Assembly: GCA_016748015.1 (NCBI GenBank)
Contig: JAAOMT010000067.1
Location: forward strand, 1 to 64,000
Direction: 5' to 3'
DNA length: 64,000 nucleotides
From: Geosiphon pyriformis
Taxonomy: Eukaryota > Glomeromycota > Glomeromycetes > Archaeosporales > Geosiphonaceae
The notes beneath the pieces were generated by a model, which worked only from the letters and a program-made list of their open reading frames with translations, ran no database searches and was not told where the DNA came from. The position numbers and the translations under genes were made by a program. Below, one piece after another: positions 12,597-22,539 of this stretch (positions are counted from its first letter, which is position 1; the number at the start of each line of letters is the position of its first letter).

Positions 12597-14057
12597 TTAA
12601 GTATGACTGAAATTGAAAAAATTCTCACAAGATCCAAAAGACGTTCCAAAATAAGGACCAAAATGTGAATTATCACCTAAACCGTCCGTCCCAAGATTGC
12701 ATTCCTGCAAAAGGAAAATATTTTATTTTAAAAATATTATTTTCATCACTAGTCTAAAATCAAATCAAATCAAATCAAATCAAATCAAATATCATCAAAA
12801 TATCATAATTATCATCATCATCATCATCATCATCATTGTCAAAACCTACCGAGCTTTCTCCATACCAATCTTGATCACGCTCGAAAAATCCTGGGCACTC
12901 ATAAACATCCTCAGAAAACTCTTTATTTTCTTCATGTTGACAATCACAATTTTTTGGTATGATCCAAAATTCTCGTTCAGTGTGTACATAATTTATACCG
13001 GTGGTTGATGATTTAGGGAAATGTGGTGCAAAATCGTTAGAATGAGTAATCCTGTGGATTACGATATCTTTTCTCAGATTCATGGTAATTGCGAATTGAG
13101 AATTTCCAGCCCTTGGTGCTCCGTAAGTGTAAACATTTATTTGATAATTTGGCTTCATTAAAAGCATGTTCAAATGATCAATTAATAAGAGACCGAAAAT
13201 TTGGGCATATACTAAAAATATAAAATTCCAAAGTAAATTCAGTGATATAGTGAAAATTTTTGAATATGAGATTTGAACGAACCTCCCCCAACTCCATGAC
13301 CTGTCAAATTTATATATATTTTTTTCTTGAAACCTTGCTTACGTATAATTTCTCCTATATGCCTCATAGTTTTAAAGGCAAATTTTTCACTGACATGAGG
13401 TGTCAAACTTTCACGCCATCGAGAGTCCACGTGAAGCCTTTTTTTATTTAACATGAGTTTTGAAAGTTCAAAATTGGCTTTATCTAATAGATTTCTTCTA
13501 ATCTCAGGCCCTGAAAATTGAATTTTTATGAATATAGATGAAAAATGGATAAAAAAAAAAAAAACTGGTGAACAGTAAATTTATTTTGTCATTTACCTCG
13601 AAAGTAACCTATAATGTCCAAGTAATTAAATTGTTTTGGACCTTTTTCAATATCTCCTAGAAAAAAAATTTTTTTTAATGGTTATAAATTGAAGATAAAA
13701 AGCATTAATTACTTTGAGAAAAATTCATTTACCAATTATTTCCATTTCATTTATTTCTAGTTCTGAAGCATTAACACAATAAGGTTTGTTTGCATATTGA
13801 GCCATAAGATCAAATTGCATATCTTGAATTAATTCATTCTCTAAATATAATTTTGAAGGTGAATTTTTTTTGTCATTAAAATTTTTTTCTGAACTTATTC
13901 GAAATATTTCAAAGGGAATAAATTTTAAAGGGCTATTTAGTTTATAATTTATTTTTGGATCTTTTGATTTATTAATATTTTTTGCATCGAGTAAGGATAA
14001 GAATAAAAATAAGAATGTGATAATAAGTATCAATAAAATAAGCACCATAATATTCAA
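12597..14057 (-). CDS. Class 3 lipase-like protein lacking the nucleophile serine
   Basis: Five exons: 14057-13733, 13656-13597, 13510-13283, 13211-12850 and 12704-12597. All borders are GT-AG, the phases agree and the total is 360 residues. The N-terminus (first ~25 residues, Leu/Ile/Phe-rich) is a signal peptide or anchor, so the product probably enters the secretory path. The fold is fungal triacylglycerol lipase: VYTYGAPRAGN, the acid region THSNDFAPHFP and the histidine region NYVHTEREFWI are all present, and the C-terminus has the HFGPYFG block. The nucleophile elbow, normally GHSLGG, reads TGHGVGGG: the catalytic Ser is Gly (codon GGA near 13291) while the Asp and His candidates remain. 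It may therefore be a binding or regulatory pseudoenzyme. Intron 4 holds CAAAT and CAT repeats, which can be misread as a poly-Asp coding tail if the intron is missed. Confidence 0.85.
12756..12835. repeat. Intronic (CAAAT)n and (CAT)n repeats
   Basis: About seven pentamer units are followed, after a short spacer, by about nine CAT triplets. Both lie inside intron 4 of the lipase-like gene. Confidence 0.9.
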
Positions 14058-14336
14058 AATTTTTGAAAAGATTATTAAAGTTCAATTTATGAATTCTTTT
14101 ATGAAATCTTTTTTTTTTTTAATATAACATATCGATTCCTTCTTGGAATGCGGTAAACTTTTTTTTTATTTTGATAAATTTTGATAAGTGTAAAAAAACG
14201 TTAAATCTGGTTTATTTGTTTTAGAGAATCTAATTTTTTTTTACATAATATTCGGGAATTCGAGGTTTACCGAAAAAAGTTTAACCATATTTAGTAAATG
14301 TATTTGATATGAATACCCCCCGGTAAAGCTAGAATA

Positions 14337-14342
14337 AATAAC

Positions 14343-14404
<62 letters not shown>
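14337..14404. repeat. (ATT)n microsatellite
   Basis: A perfect ATT/TTA triplet run of about 22 units, 280 bp upstream of the lipase-like start. Confidence 0.95.
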
Positions 14405-14405
<1 letters not shown>

Positions 14406-14516
14406 GCAGGATGATAAAAACCGTGAACAGGATTCCAAAAAATAAATATTTCGCAATCCTTAACAAGAATTCACGAAGTGAGTGAAAACACATTACAGGA
14501 CAAATTCCAATTAAAT

Positions 14517-14525
14517 AATAATAAT

Positions 14526-14583
<58 letters not shown>
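14517..14583. repeat. (AAT)n microsatellite
   Basis: A nearly perfect AAT run lying about 110 bp from the ATT run. The two runs are inverted relative to each other and could pair as a long hairpin. Confidence 0.95.
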
Positions 14584-14584
<1 letters not shown>

Positions 14585-16039
14585 TAAATTAATAATTAAA
14601 AATTACATCAGAAAAAATAAAATTCCGTCTATTCTACAAAATAGTTAATTGCTTAGCCGATATTATTATTATTTTAGAAAGATTTTCACTCTATTACTAA
14701 ATAAATACAAATAAAAATTAGGTTGGAAAGATTTCCATTTTAAAAAAATTAAAACTTGATTTTTCTGAAACAAATTATGGGCTAAAACTTTGATGAAGGA
14801 AAAAATGAATTCGAACCCAGATTTTACCATAGATAATATATTGAGAATTTTCTAAAAACTAGAATTTTCGAATATTCTTTTAAAATCTGAAAGAAAATTA
14901 ATCATTTTAAGTTCTGAAATATTTTGGTTTTTTTTTCACATTGTTTTTTATTTATCTTAATCCTGAATAAATTATATTGAAATTTTTTATAGCTAAAAAT
15001 TCTTATTTCCTATCAAAAATTATCAAATATCTTGGGTTATTTTGATTTATTAAAAATTAACTATGATATATTTTTGACAAAATTTCTGTAATCATTCATT
15101 AAACCCAAAAATTAGTTGTTTGTTGTTTGATATGATATGATAATTTTATAATTAATTTTATCTTTTGCTTCATTTTAGAAAATTCCATTTCAAAAAAATC
15201 ACATTTCAAAATCTCTGAATTTGAAGTCTTTAAAAAAAAAGATTTAATAAAATTTTATTTGCTTTTTTTTTTTAAACCGTTTTACGTTATCATTCAAATA
15301 ATCGAACTACTTGAAAGTAATAATTTTTTGACAAATAACATTAATAGTAATCCCAAAATTTTAAAAAATTACAAAAACTTTAGACTTTTATATAATTAAA
15401 ATTTTGCAATTCTTGATATCAAAAAATTGCAAAGTAATTTAATTTTTTCATTCTATGTAATAAAAAAATAATAATTTAAAATTCAAATTTAAATTCATAT
15501 GTACTAATGAAAATTTTAAATTTAAATTTGTTTTAAAAATAATAATATACACTCTTTCTATTATAAATAAATTGAAAATAATTATTGTTGTTGTATTAAT
15601 TTTCAATTTTTTAAAATATTGTTAAAATTAATTGGTTTGATATCTAATATTAAGTTCTAAATTAAAAAAAAATATCAATTTCTTTTCATATATTCTTTAT
15701 TTCAAGTTTAATAACTTTTGCTTTCAAGCTTTGACAATAAATTAAATGATTCAAACAATAATAAATTATTTAATTATAAGTAATAATAATAATAATAATA
15801 TGAAAAAAACATTTTTTGCTTTTTAGTCTTGTAAATCTTATGTCACAATCGGAACAAAAGAAAAAAGAAAAACAATAATTATTACTACTATTATAACTAA
15901 AAAATAATACCAAAAAAGTTTTTAAATATTAGAAACAACTAGACAAAACATTTTAAAAACAAGGATAAAATAAATGTAAAACCATATTTATAATAATTAA
16001 ACATTTAAAAAATACTTTTATAACAATAATAAAAATAAA

Positions 16040-16040
16040 G

Positions 16041-16085
<45 letters not shown>
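16040..16085. repeat. (AAT)n microsatellite
   Basis: A run of about 15 AAT triplets in intergenic DNA. Confidence 0.9.
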
Positions 16086-16088
<3 letters not shown>

Positions 16089-17227
16089 TTAAATATTATT
16101 TTATAACTTTGAATTTTTTATTTCTTAAAATTAAATATAATACTATTGTAACAGAAATATTTATTAAAAATAAATAAACAAATAATTTGACTTAAAAATA
16201 GTTTAAAATGTAATTTTAAAAAAATTTAGTCTTAAAATAAAAACTAAAAATGTTTTATGACTAAAACAATACTTTTTTTGAATATTATTGTATTTTTTAA
16301 CAATAAATAATAATAACTAAAATATTATTAAAAAACTTGTTTTAAGTATCAAATTTATTTTTTATATATTTTTGAATAATATTATTTTTATAATTAAAAA
16401 AATTAAATAATTAATAAAAGATTTAAAACAATAATGTAATACTAAATTAATAAATTGAATAGTAATTTAATATCAATTTATGATTTAAATTTCAATTTGT
16501 TAAAATAAATTATTTGTTTTGAGTTGCATAATTAATTTTAATTTGTTGTTAAAAGTATAAATATTGTAACTTTTAAAACTTGGTTGACGCTTTAAGAAGA
16601 CAAAAACAATTAAATATATTTTGTTTGAATTTATTTTAGATTTAAGCAAAATCTAATGAGAATTTGGGCTTTGATAATTTTTTAATAAGCCATAATCAAT
16701 TTAGATTCTCAGGAGCGAAATATATCAATTATTTTCTATTTGTAAAAAGTTTTTGAAGCAAAATCATTAATAAAGTTATTCATGGTTTAAATTGCTTTTA
16801 AACTGAAATAAATCAAGTTATGATTTTTTTTCTTTTACATTCATTTCTTTGCTGTTAAAGCCACTCATTTTTTGTAACACTAGCATAAAAACTCGTTGAG
16901 CTGAATATAAAAGTTCATAGTTAAGATATTAATCAAAGTTTTATTTGGCTGAGTCATATCAATTTTTACTTTTGAAGACTATATATCATTAAAAGGAAAA
17001 GATAAAAGTTAATTAGGAAATAGATTTGAAACGGGTATTTATACTATGAACGCTCCGACTAAATGTAAAGAATGGCGTTAATATATCAAGTCCAGAAAAA
17101 GGAAATAGTTTGTTAATATTTCCAAAACATTTCGAAAAGCTAATTTCTTTTGAGACATTTCAACGAGATAACGTAGAGTCATTCGAAAAAATCAATAATG
17201 TTCTTAAAAGCAAATCTTTCTAACTGC

Positions 17228-17257
17228 ACATACATACATACATACATACATACATAC
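17228..17257. repeat. (CATA)n tetranucleotide repeat
   Basis: About seven CATA units lie 260 bp upstream of the thaumatin-like start, just before TATAAAA-like sequences at about 17291 and 17344 that could serve as core promoter elements. Confidence 0.85.
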
Positions 17258-17517
17258 TCATCAACGAAGCCAACCCAAGCAAAGGACAAATATAAAAAGA
17301 GTCATTCGAACCTTTGAAATCAATAAGAAAAATCCAAGCTTGAATATAAAAATTCTTCTCATTATTGCTATCCCTCAAATACTTGATTCAAAAGTTACCA
17401 TCACGCAAATTGATATTGATTCTATTGAATTTTTCCCTTCTCCAAATTTTAAAAGTTTTTAACCGATTAAGAATCGTTATTATAACCTCTCTTTCCCTCC
17501 CAAAAAATTTTGAAACA

Positions 17518-17851
17518 ATGATTTTCAACAAATTTCAATTCATATTAGTTGCCCTTGTCACTTTAAATTCAGCAGTTTATGCCGATCGTACCTTTGACTT
17601 CAAAAATAATTGCCCTGATAAAATTTTCGTGGGTGCTCTGGGTAACCCTGGTTCCCCCGCCCCTAATGATGGTGGTTGGGTTTTGAAACCAGGTGCCTCC
17701 AGTTCCGTCACTGTTTCAGACAAGTGGGCGGGAAGATTCTGGGGCAGAACAAATTGTCCTTACGATGATAATGGAAATGGTAGTGGAAGATGTGAAACTG
17801 GTACGCAACATGATGAAAAGAAAAAAAATCTTGGCAGTTTACTGTTACTTT

Positions 17852-17886
<35 letters not shown>

Positions 17887-18503
17887 CATACAACATTGAT
17901 TTATAATGTTAGGTGACTGTGGTAATACTTTAAAATGCTCAGGTCGTGGAGGGGAACCACCAGTTACATTGGCCGAATTCACTCTCGATGGTGATGGTCA
18001 CCAAGATTTTTACGATGTTAGTAATGTTGATGGGTTCAATCTTAAGTTGGGGATCTCGATTAAAAAAGGTTAGTAAAAAGTATCTCCTTTGATGATTTGG
18101 TTGTCCTTCACCTTTTTTTGAAACTAACATTAAAAATTACATATTTTAATTTTGCTCCAACTCAGGAACTTACAAAATACGTAAAGATGATCCTTACGAA
18201 TGTGGCGCTCCCAATTGCAATAGCGATATCCTGGCTATTTGTCCCCCCGAGCTTCAGAACAAGAATTCCTCTGGAAAGGTCATATCTTGTTCCTCTGGTT
18301 GTGCTAAATTCAACAAACCTGAGTACTGCTGTCCTCCAGGTTCTCCATTCGGAACTCCTCAAACTTGTCAATCAACCAAGTATGCAGAACTCTTTAAAAA
18401 AGCTTGTCCTACTGCTTATTCATATGCATATGATGATAAGACTAGCACATATGTTTGCGATTCTACTACTAAACCAGTTTACGAAATTACTTTCTGTCCT
18501 TAA
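17518..18503 (+). CDS. Secreted thaumatin-like protein
   Basis: Three exons: 17518-17800, 17913-18068 and 18166-18503. GT-AG borders, all phase 1, give 258 residues. An upstream in-frame ATG exists at 17365, but the start at 17518 opens with a typical signal peptide of about 22 residues ending in Ala before DRTFDFKNNC, so I prefer it. The mature part follows the thaumatin/PR-5 plan: KNNCP at the N-terminus, GRFWGRTNC, LAEFTLDG with DFYDVS and VDGFN supplying acidic-cleft residues, then cysteine-rich blocks ending in TFCP-like EITFCP. I count 16 cysteines, the number that makes eight disulfides in full-length members. Family members bind or cleave beta-glucans, and some are antifungal. In a fungus a wall-remodelling or plant-interface role is inference. 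Intron 1 contains an AAT microsatellite. Confidence 0.92.
17849..17886. repeat. Intronic (AAT)n microsatellite
   Basis: About 12 AAT triplets inside intron 1 of the thaumatin-like gene. Read through, it gives a false Asn run. Confidence 0.9.
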
Positions 18504-18876
18504 ATTAGAGAAATCTGAAATTTTGATTAATTAGTATTCCTTATAAAACCTTGAGTAAAATTTTTACTTAATGTTTCTATTGCTTTATCTTTTGTCATTG
18601 TGAATTTTTTTTCTCTTGAAAATTTGTTTTACTTTTAAAAAATAGTTTTTTTTTTAAAATCATTAACTTATTCAAAAAAAATAAATAAATAAAAAAAAAT
18701 ATTTTTTTTCAATTATGTCAAAAACCAGATATAGGAAAACGATTTTTTGGTTGCTACGCATTTCACAGCAAAATGCAATATTTTATCCTATCCATATTAA
18801 GGCAATCTGTTTTAAAAATTTTAGAATACTGTTTTTTAGTCAATCTTCGTGACTCTCCAAAAAACAGTTATATATC

Positions 18877-18974
<98 letters not shown>

Positions 18975-19538
18975 ACAACAACAATAACAACAACTATGAC
19001 CTATATGGGGCTTTCTTTTTGCGGTCAAGACTTTCATATATATGACGTTTTTTTATTAAAAATAAAAAAGCCTTGTGATTTAAGAGAAATTCGAAAAAAC
19101 CATGAAAACCTGATTTTTTTTTATAAAGAGCTCTGCAATTAAAAATAAAAACTTAACCTTTTTTGGTTTATGAATTTCTCTTTTCAAAATATTTTTTAAA
19201 ACTTAAAACAGATGTACCCGTATACTCTAGACATCGGAAAAAACTGTCACATGATGCGCTGTAACAATACACAGTATATTTACCACCTAAAAAAACGTGG
19301 TATCCAATTTTTCTCAACTGCGCTCTAACAATAGGCAAAAAATAGGCCTTATGTTAGCAAAGATTGCGTAGTATAAATTTTACTCAAAAATCTCGCAGTA
19401 GTGAAATAACTGATTTTCACATGTGGCAAAATTAATGTTGTGTCAAATATCTTACCGCAGAACCTTAAAGGAGCCTAAATTCCGATTGAGCAAGTGTTAA
19501 TAGATTCGACAATTTTTGTTCAATAAAGATTCTACTAG
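18504..19538. other. Intergenic between thaumatin-like gene and Argonaute
   Basis: This contains the 3' flank of the thaumatin-like gene, a long CAA repeat (18876-18993), and the upstream region of Argonaute, which is less AT-biased from about 19200. No gene is seen. Poly-Gln, poly-Thr and poly-Leu frames across the CAA repeat are artefacts of the repeat. Confidence 0.6.
18876..18993. repeat. (CAA)n microsatellite
   Basis: About 35 almost uninterrupted CAA triplets, then a slightly degenerate tail. Confidence 0.95.

Positions 19539-19539
<1 letters not shown>

Positions 19540-19621
<82 letters not shown>
19540..19621. repeat. (CTA)n microsatellite in the Argonaute promoter
   Basis: About 27 perfect CTA triplets end 20 bp before a TATAAATA element. 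Confidence 0.95.
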
Positions 19622-19641
19622 TTGCGACTACCATCCTTTCG

Positions 19642-19649
19642 TATAAATA
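19642..19649 (+). promoter_or_regulatory. TATA box of the Argonaute gene
   Basis: TATAAATA lies 61 bp upstream of the Argonaute ATG, a spacing compatible with a short 5' leader. The leader then contains several ATCA/ATCAATCA repeats just before the start. Confidence 0.55.
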
Positions 19650-19709
19650 CGGGCTTTTGATCAATAAATCAATCAATTAATCAATCAATCACAAAAAACA
19701 AAAAACTTC

Positions 19710-22337
19710 ATGGATACTATAAACACGTCAGTAAAAGAATTGCTCCCGATCAAACGTCCTGGGAAGGGAAAGAATGGTCGTCCTGTCAAAGTATTGGTCA
19801 ACTATTTTGAGATTAAGAAACGTCCAAAGGCTCCCTTTTTTAAATATGCTGTCGAAATAAAAAGGCCTTATATCGAGGCGGAAGGTAGTGAACTGGTAGC
19901 TCGAAGACAACCAAAATCGTTACCATTAGAACTCAAGGCCAAGGTCTTTAAAGAGCTTGAGAAGAAAAAGGGTCATGAGTGGTTTGCAGGCGTTAAATAC
20001 TATTTTGACGGCGAGAACACCCTCTACTCAACAACTCCTATCAAAGCGAAAAGTAATTATGTGGTAACTTCGGTCATTTTGAGTGACGATCAAGATTCTA
20101 GTGGGGAACCGAACGAATTTCAGGTTGGAATCGTTAAATTACAGGATCAACTCGATCTCACCGAATTAGATACCTATATCCAAGGCAAGGAATTTCAATG
20201 GGATCATTTGAACATGGAAAGTTTGAAAGCCTTCAACGATCTTGTACACAATGATCCTGCCTCTCGTTATTTTCGATTTCGTGATTCCATTCTTGATCCT
20301 CAAACTCGTCGTTCTTTGGGAGGTGGGCTTGAACTTTGGGCAGGATTCTTTGAGAGTGTACGTCCCGGTGAAAATACTTACTTTGTGAATGTGAAGAGAG
20401 CCCATACCGTATTCTATGAAAAGAAAGATCTTGTCTCTTTCCTATGTGAACATTTTAATATGCGTGATCTTCCCGTGAATTTTGATTCGAAACAACGCGA
20501 CCGTATAAATGATGTGCTTGAAAAAGTAAAGGTTAGACCATTACACCGTCCGAATATCAAAACAGGTAGACCCATCAAGTGTCTTTCGCTAAAAAAGGCA
20601 AAAGAACATGAATTTCAACTCCACGATACCGATGAAAAGACTAACGTCTTGAAGTATTTCTCCGACACCTATAATATAAAACTTAAGTATCAACATGTGG
20701 TAGAAATTGGTTCTGGGAGGGAAGTATGGCCTATAGAATGTTGTGAAATCATTCAAGGTCAAAAATTTTCGAATAAGAAATTAAGTGGCGTTCAAACAGC
20801 CAAAGTTATTACTTTCACTGCTCTGTTACCCAAAAAAAATATCGAAACGCTTCTCAATGAGGGTGTTCGGGGCATATTAAACTTTGGAAAGGACCCAAAA
20901 TTGAAGGAATTTGGAATGGAAATAGGTGATAATATGACGGAGATCCCTGGACGTATTCTTTCACCACCTACTATCTCCTTCCATTCTTCCTCTAAAGAAG
21001 GCGAGAAACTCAATCCTAAAAATGGACAATGGAATTTGAGGGGTCGTAAATTCAAGGAATGTAGTGTTCTGAACTCTTGGTTCGTGATCTCTTGCGTCGA
21101 GGAAAAGTTTCTGCCAATGAAGGATATTGAAAGATTTGTGGTCAATTTGGTAAAAACATTTAAAGTCCAAGGAATGAAGGTGACGATGGAGGAACCTAAA
21201 ATCGTTTATCCCTCTATTCAAGGTGATTTTCAAAAAACCATCCAGCGAGAATGCAAAAATTCCAGCACATACTTGTCCCAACCACTACAATTGATCTTAT
21301 TCCTTTTGCCACCTGAAGTGGACAAGAAAAACTCAAAAAAGAAGGCGTTCCCTCGCGAGATTTACGATCGCAAGCTTAATCAACAACTTTACAAGGACAT
21401 CAAGTTTACCACTCAAACCGTTTTAGGTGTTTCTTCTCAATGTTTGGTGGCCGACAATGTCTACGAGGGTCCTTCATATTGTGCGAATGTTGCAATGAAG
21501 ATGAATAATAAGTTGCAAGGAGTAAATTTTTCTACTCTTGATGATAACCAACCACTGCCATTAAACCAAAAACCGATCATGTTTTTGGGTGCTGATGTTA
21601 CGCATTCCCCCTCGATTTGCTGTGTTGTCGGTTCTGTCGATCTACACGGAAACGTGTTTACTGAACGTCATCGGGAACAAAAGAAAATAAGGGAAGGAAC
21701 GAATGAAATCAAGAACAATTCTGCAGAGGAAAAGATCCTTGATATGCGAGAAATGGTAGCTGATATTTTGAAGGAATACAAAAAGCGAAATAGATTTCTT
21801 CCTGCGCAGATTATAATGTATCGTGATGGTGTCTCCGAAAGTCAATACAAGATGGCACTTGAATACGAACTCCGCGAGATTCAAGCTGCCTGTCAAGATA
21901 TGAAGGAATCAGGTTATTCACCACCCGTGACGTATATTGTCGTTGGAAAACGTCACCACACCCAACTTTTTCCACATAATCAAAGAGATGGTGATTCGAA
22001 AGGAAATTTCTTACCCGGTCTTGTAATTGAGGATACCATTTGTCATCGTTATATGTTTGATTATTTTTTGCTATCTCACTCAAGTTTGCATGGAACATCA
22101 CGTCCGTCGAAATATGTTGTTTTATATGACGACAACAAATTCACGCCTGACCAGTTGCAAAGTATTTCCTATCGCCTTTGTCATAACTATCAACGTTCAA
22201 CTCGATCCATATCAATTCCGTCACCCGTTTACTATGCCCATTTAGCTGCGAAAAATGCTCGTCTTCATTTCAACCGCAACGGAAAGCTTATGCCTGTAGC
22301 TGCAAATTTGGCTCAAAATAAACTAATGTATTATTAA
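19710..22337 (+). CDS. AGO: Argonaute (AGO-clade, slicer residues retained)
   Basis: Argonautes load small RNAs and cut or silence complementary transcripts. This single 875-codon frame is full length for the family and has no intron. Domains in order are ArgoN (about 15-180), linker 1 with a LELWAGFFESVRPG block (about 190-230), PAZ (about 235-350), MID (about 515-600) and PIWI (about 610-855). In MID the 5'-phosphate pocket is recognisable as LYKDIK, SSQC and MKMNNKLQG, matching the Tyr/Lys/Gln/Lys set of human AGO2. In PIWI the catalytic tetrad appears complete: D629 (GADVTH), E673 or E674 as glutamate finger, D706 (YRDGVSE) and H844 (YYAHLAAKNAR). The tail ends in MYY, like the usual aromatic C-terminus. 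An extra ~14 residues sit before the glutamate finger compared with AGO2. The glomeromycete Argonaute family is large. The lack of introns next to intron-bearing neighbours suggests, but does not prove, retroposition. Confidence 0.97.
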   Translation: MDTINTSVKELLPIKRPGKGKNGRPVKVLVNYFEIKKRPKAPFFKYAVEIKRPYIEAEGSELVARRQPKSLPLELKAKVFKELEKKKGHEWFAGVKYYFDGENTLYSTTPIKAKSNYVVTSVILSDDQDSSGEPNEFQVGIVKLQDQLDLTELDTYIQGKEFQWDHLNMESLKAFNDLVHNDPASRYFRFRDSILDPQTRRSLGGGLELWAGFFESVRPGENTYFVNVKRAHTVFYEKKDLVSFLCEHFNMRDLPVNFDSKQRDRINDVLEKVKVRPLHRPNIKTGRPIKCLSLKKAKEHEFQLHDTDEKTNVLKYFSDTYNIKLKYQHVVEIGSGREVWPIECCEIIQGQKFSNKKLSGVQTAKVITFTALLPKKNIETLLNEGVRGILNFGKDPKLKEFGMEIGDNMTEIPGRILSPPTISFHSSSKEGEKLNPKNGQWNLRGRKFKECSVLNSWFVISCVEEKFLPMKDIERFVVNLVKTFKVQGMKVTMEEPKIVYPSIQGDFQKTIQRECKNSSTYLSQPLQLILFLLPPEVDKKNSKKKAFPREIYDRKLNQQLYKDIKFTTQTVLGVSSQCLVADNVYEGPSYCANVAMKMNNKLQGVNFSTLDDNQPLPLNQKPIMFLGADVTHSPSICCVVGSVDLHGNVFTERHREQKKIREGTNEIKNNSAEEKILDMREMVADILKEYKKRNRFLPAQIIMYRDGVSESQYKMALEYELREIQAACQDMKESGYSPPVTYIVVGKRHHTQLFPHNQRDGDSKGNFLPGLVIEDTICHRYMFDYFLLSHSSLHGTSRPSKYVVLYDDNKFTPDQLQSISYRLCHNYQRSTRSISIPSPVYYAHLAAKNARLHFNRNGKLMPVAANLAQNKLMYY

Positions 22338-22386
22338 TCGGGAATTTTTATTGAAAAATTGAGTTTTTAGATATTTATTTGAAATT

Positions 22387-22536
22387 TTCCTTGATTCATT
22401 CTATTGTTACAACCCTTCATCTTGACATATTTATTTATTAGCAAATCTCTTGAATGTTCCTTGATTCATTCTATTGTTACCACCCTTCATCTTTAGATAT
22501 CTATTAGCGGATCTCCTTGATTCATTCTATTGTTAC
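22387..22536. repeat. Imperfect tandem repeat 3' of Argonaute
   Basis: The core TTCCTTGATTCATTCTATTG occurs at 22387 and 22457, and a close version starts at 22514. The following CACCCTTCATCTT-like segment is shared by the first two. Spacing is about 70 and 57 bp. The array starts 50 bp after the stop, so it probably lies in the 3' untranslated region. Confidence 0.85.
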
Positions 22537-22539
22537 TTT

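Larger units (their letters stand above)
14058..17227. other. AT-rich intergenic region
   Basis: I found no gene in these ~3.2 kb. The first part is the upstream flank of the lipase-like gene. The rest is AT-rich with AAT/ATT runs at 14337-14404, 14517-14583, about 15781-15801 and about 16040-16085. Confidence 0.6.

Noticed and set aside
12697-13008. Plus-strand frame with an Ile run, and a poly-Asp tail on the lipase-like exon
   Set aside because: Both come from the CAT repeat in intron 4. Correct splicing at 12849/12705 removes it and restores the lipase C-terminus.
18773-19142. Proteins with poly-Gln, poly-Thr or poly-Leu runs
   Set aside because: They are readings of the CAA microsatellite in three frames on both strands. 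The flanks have no coding character.
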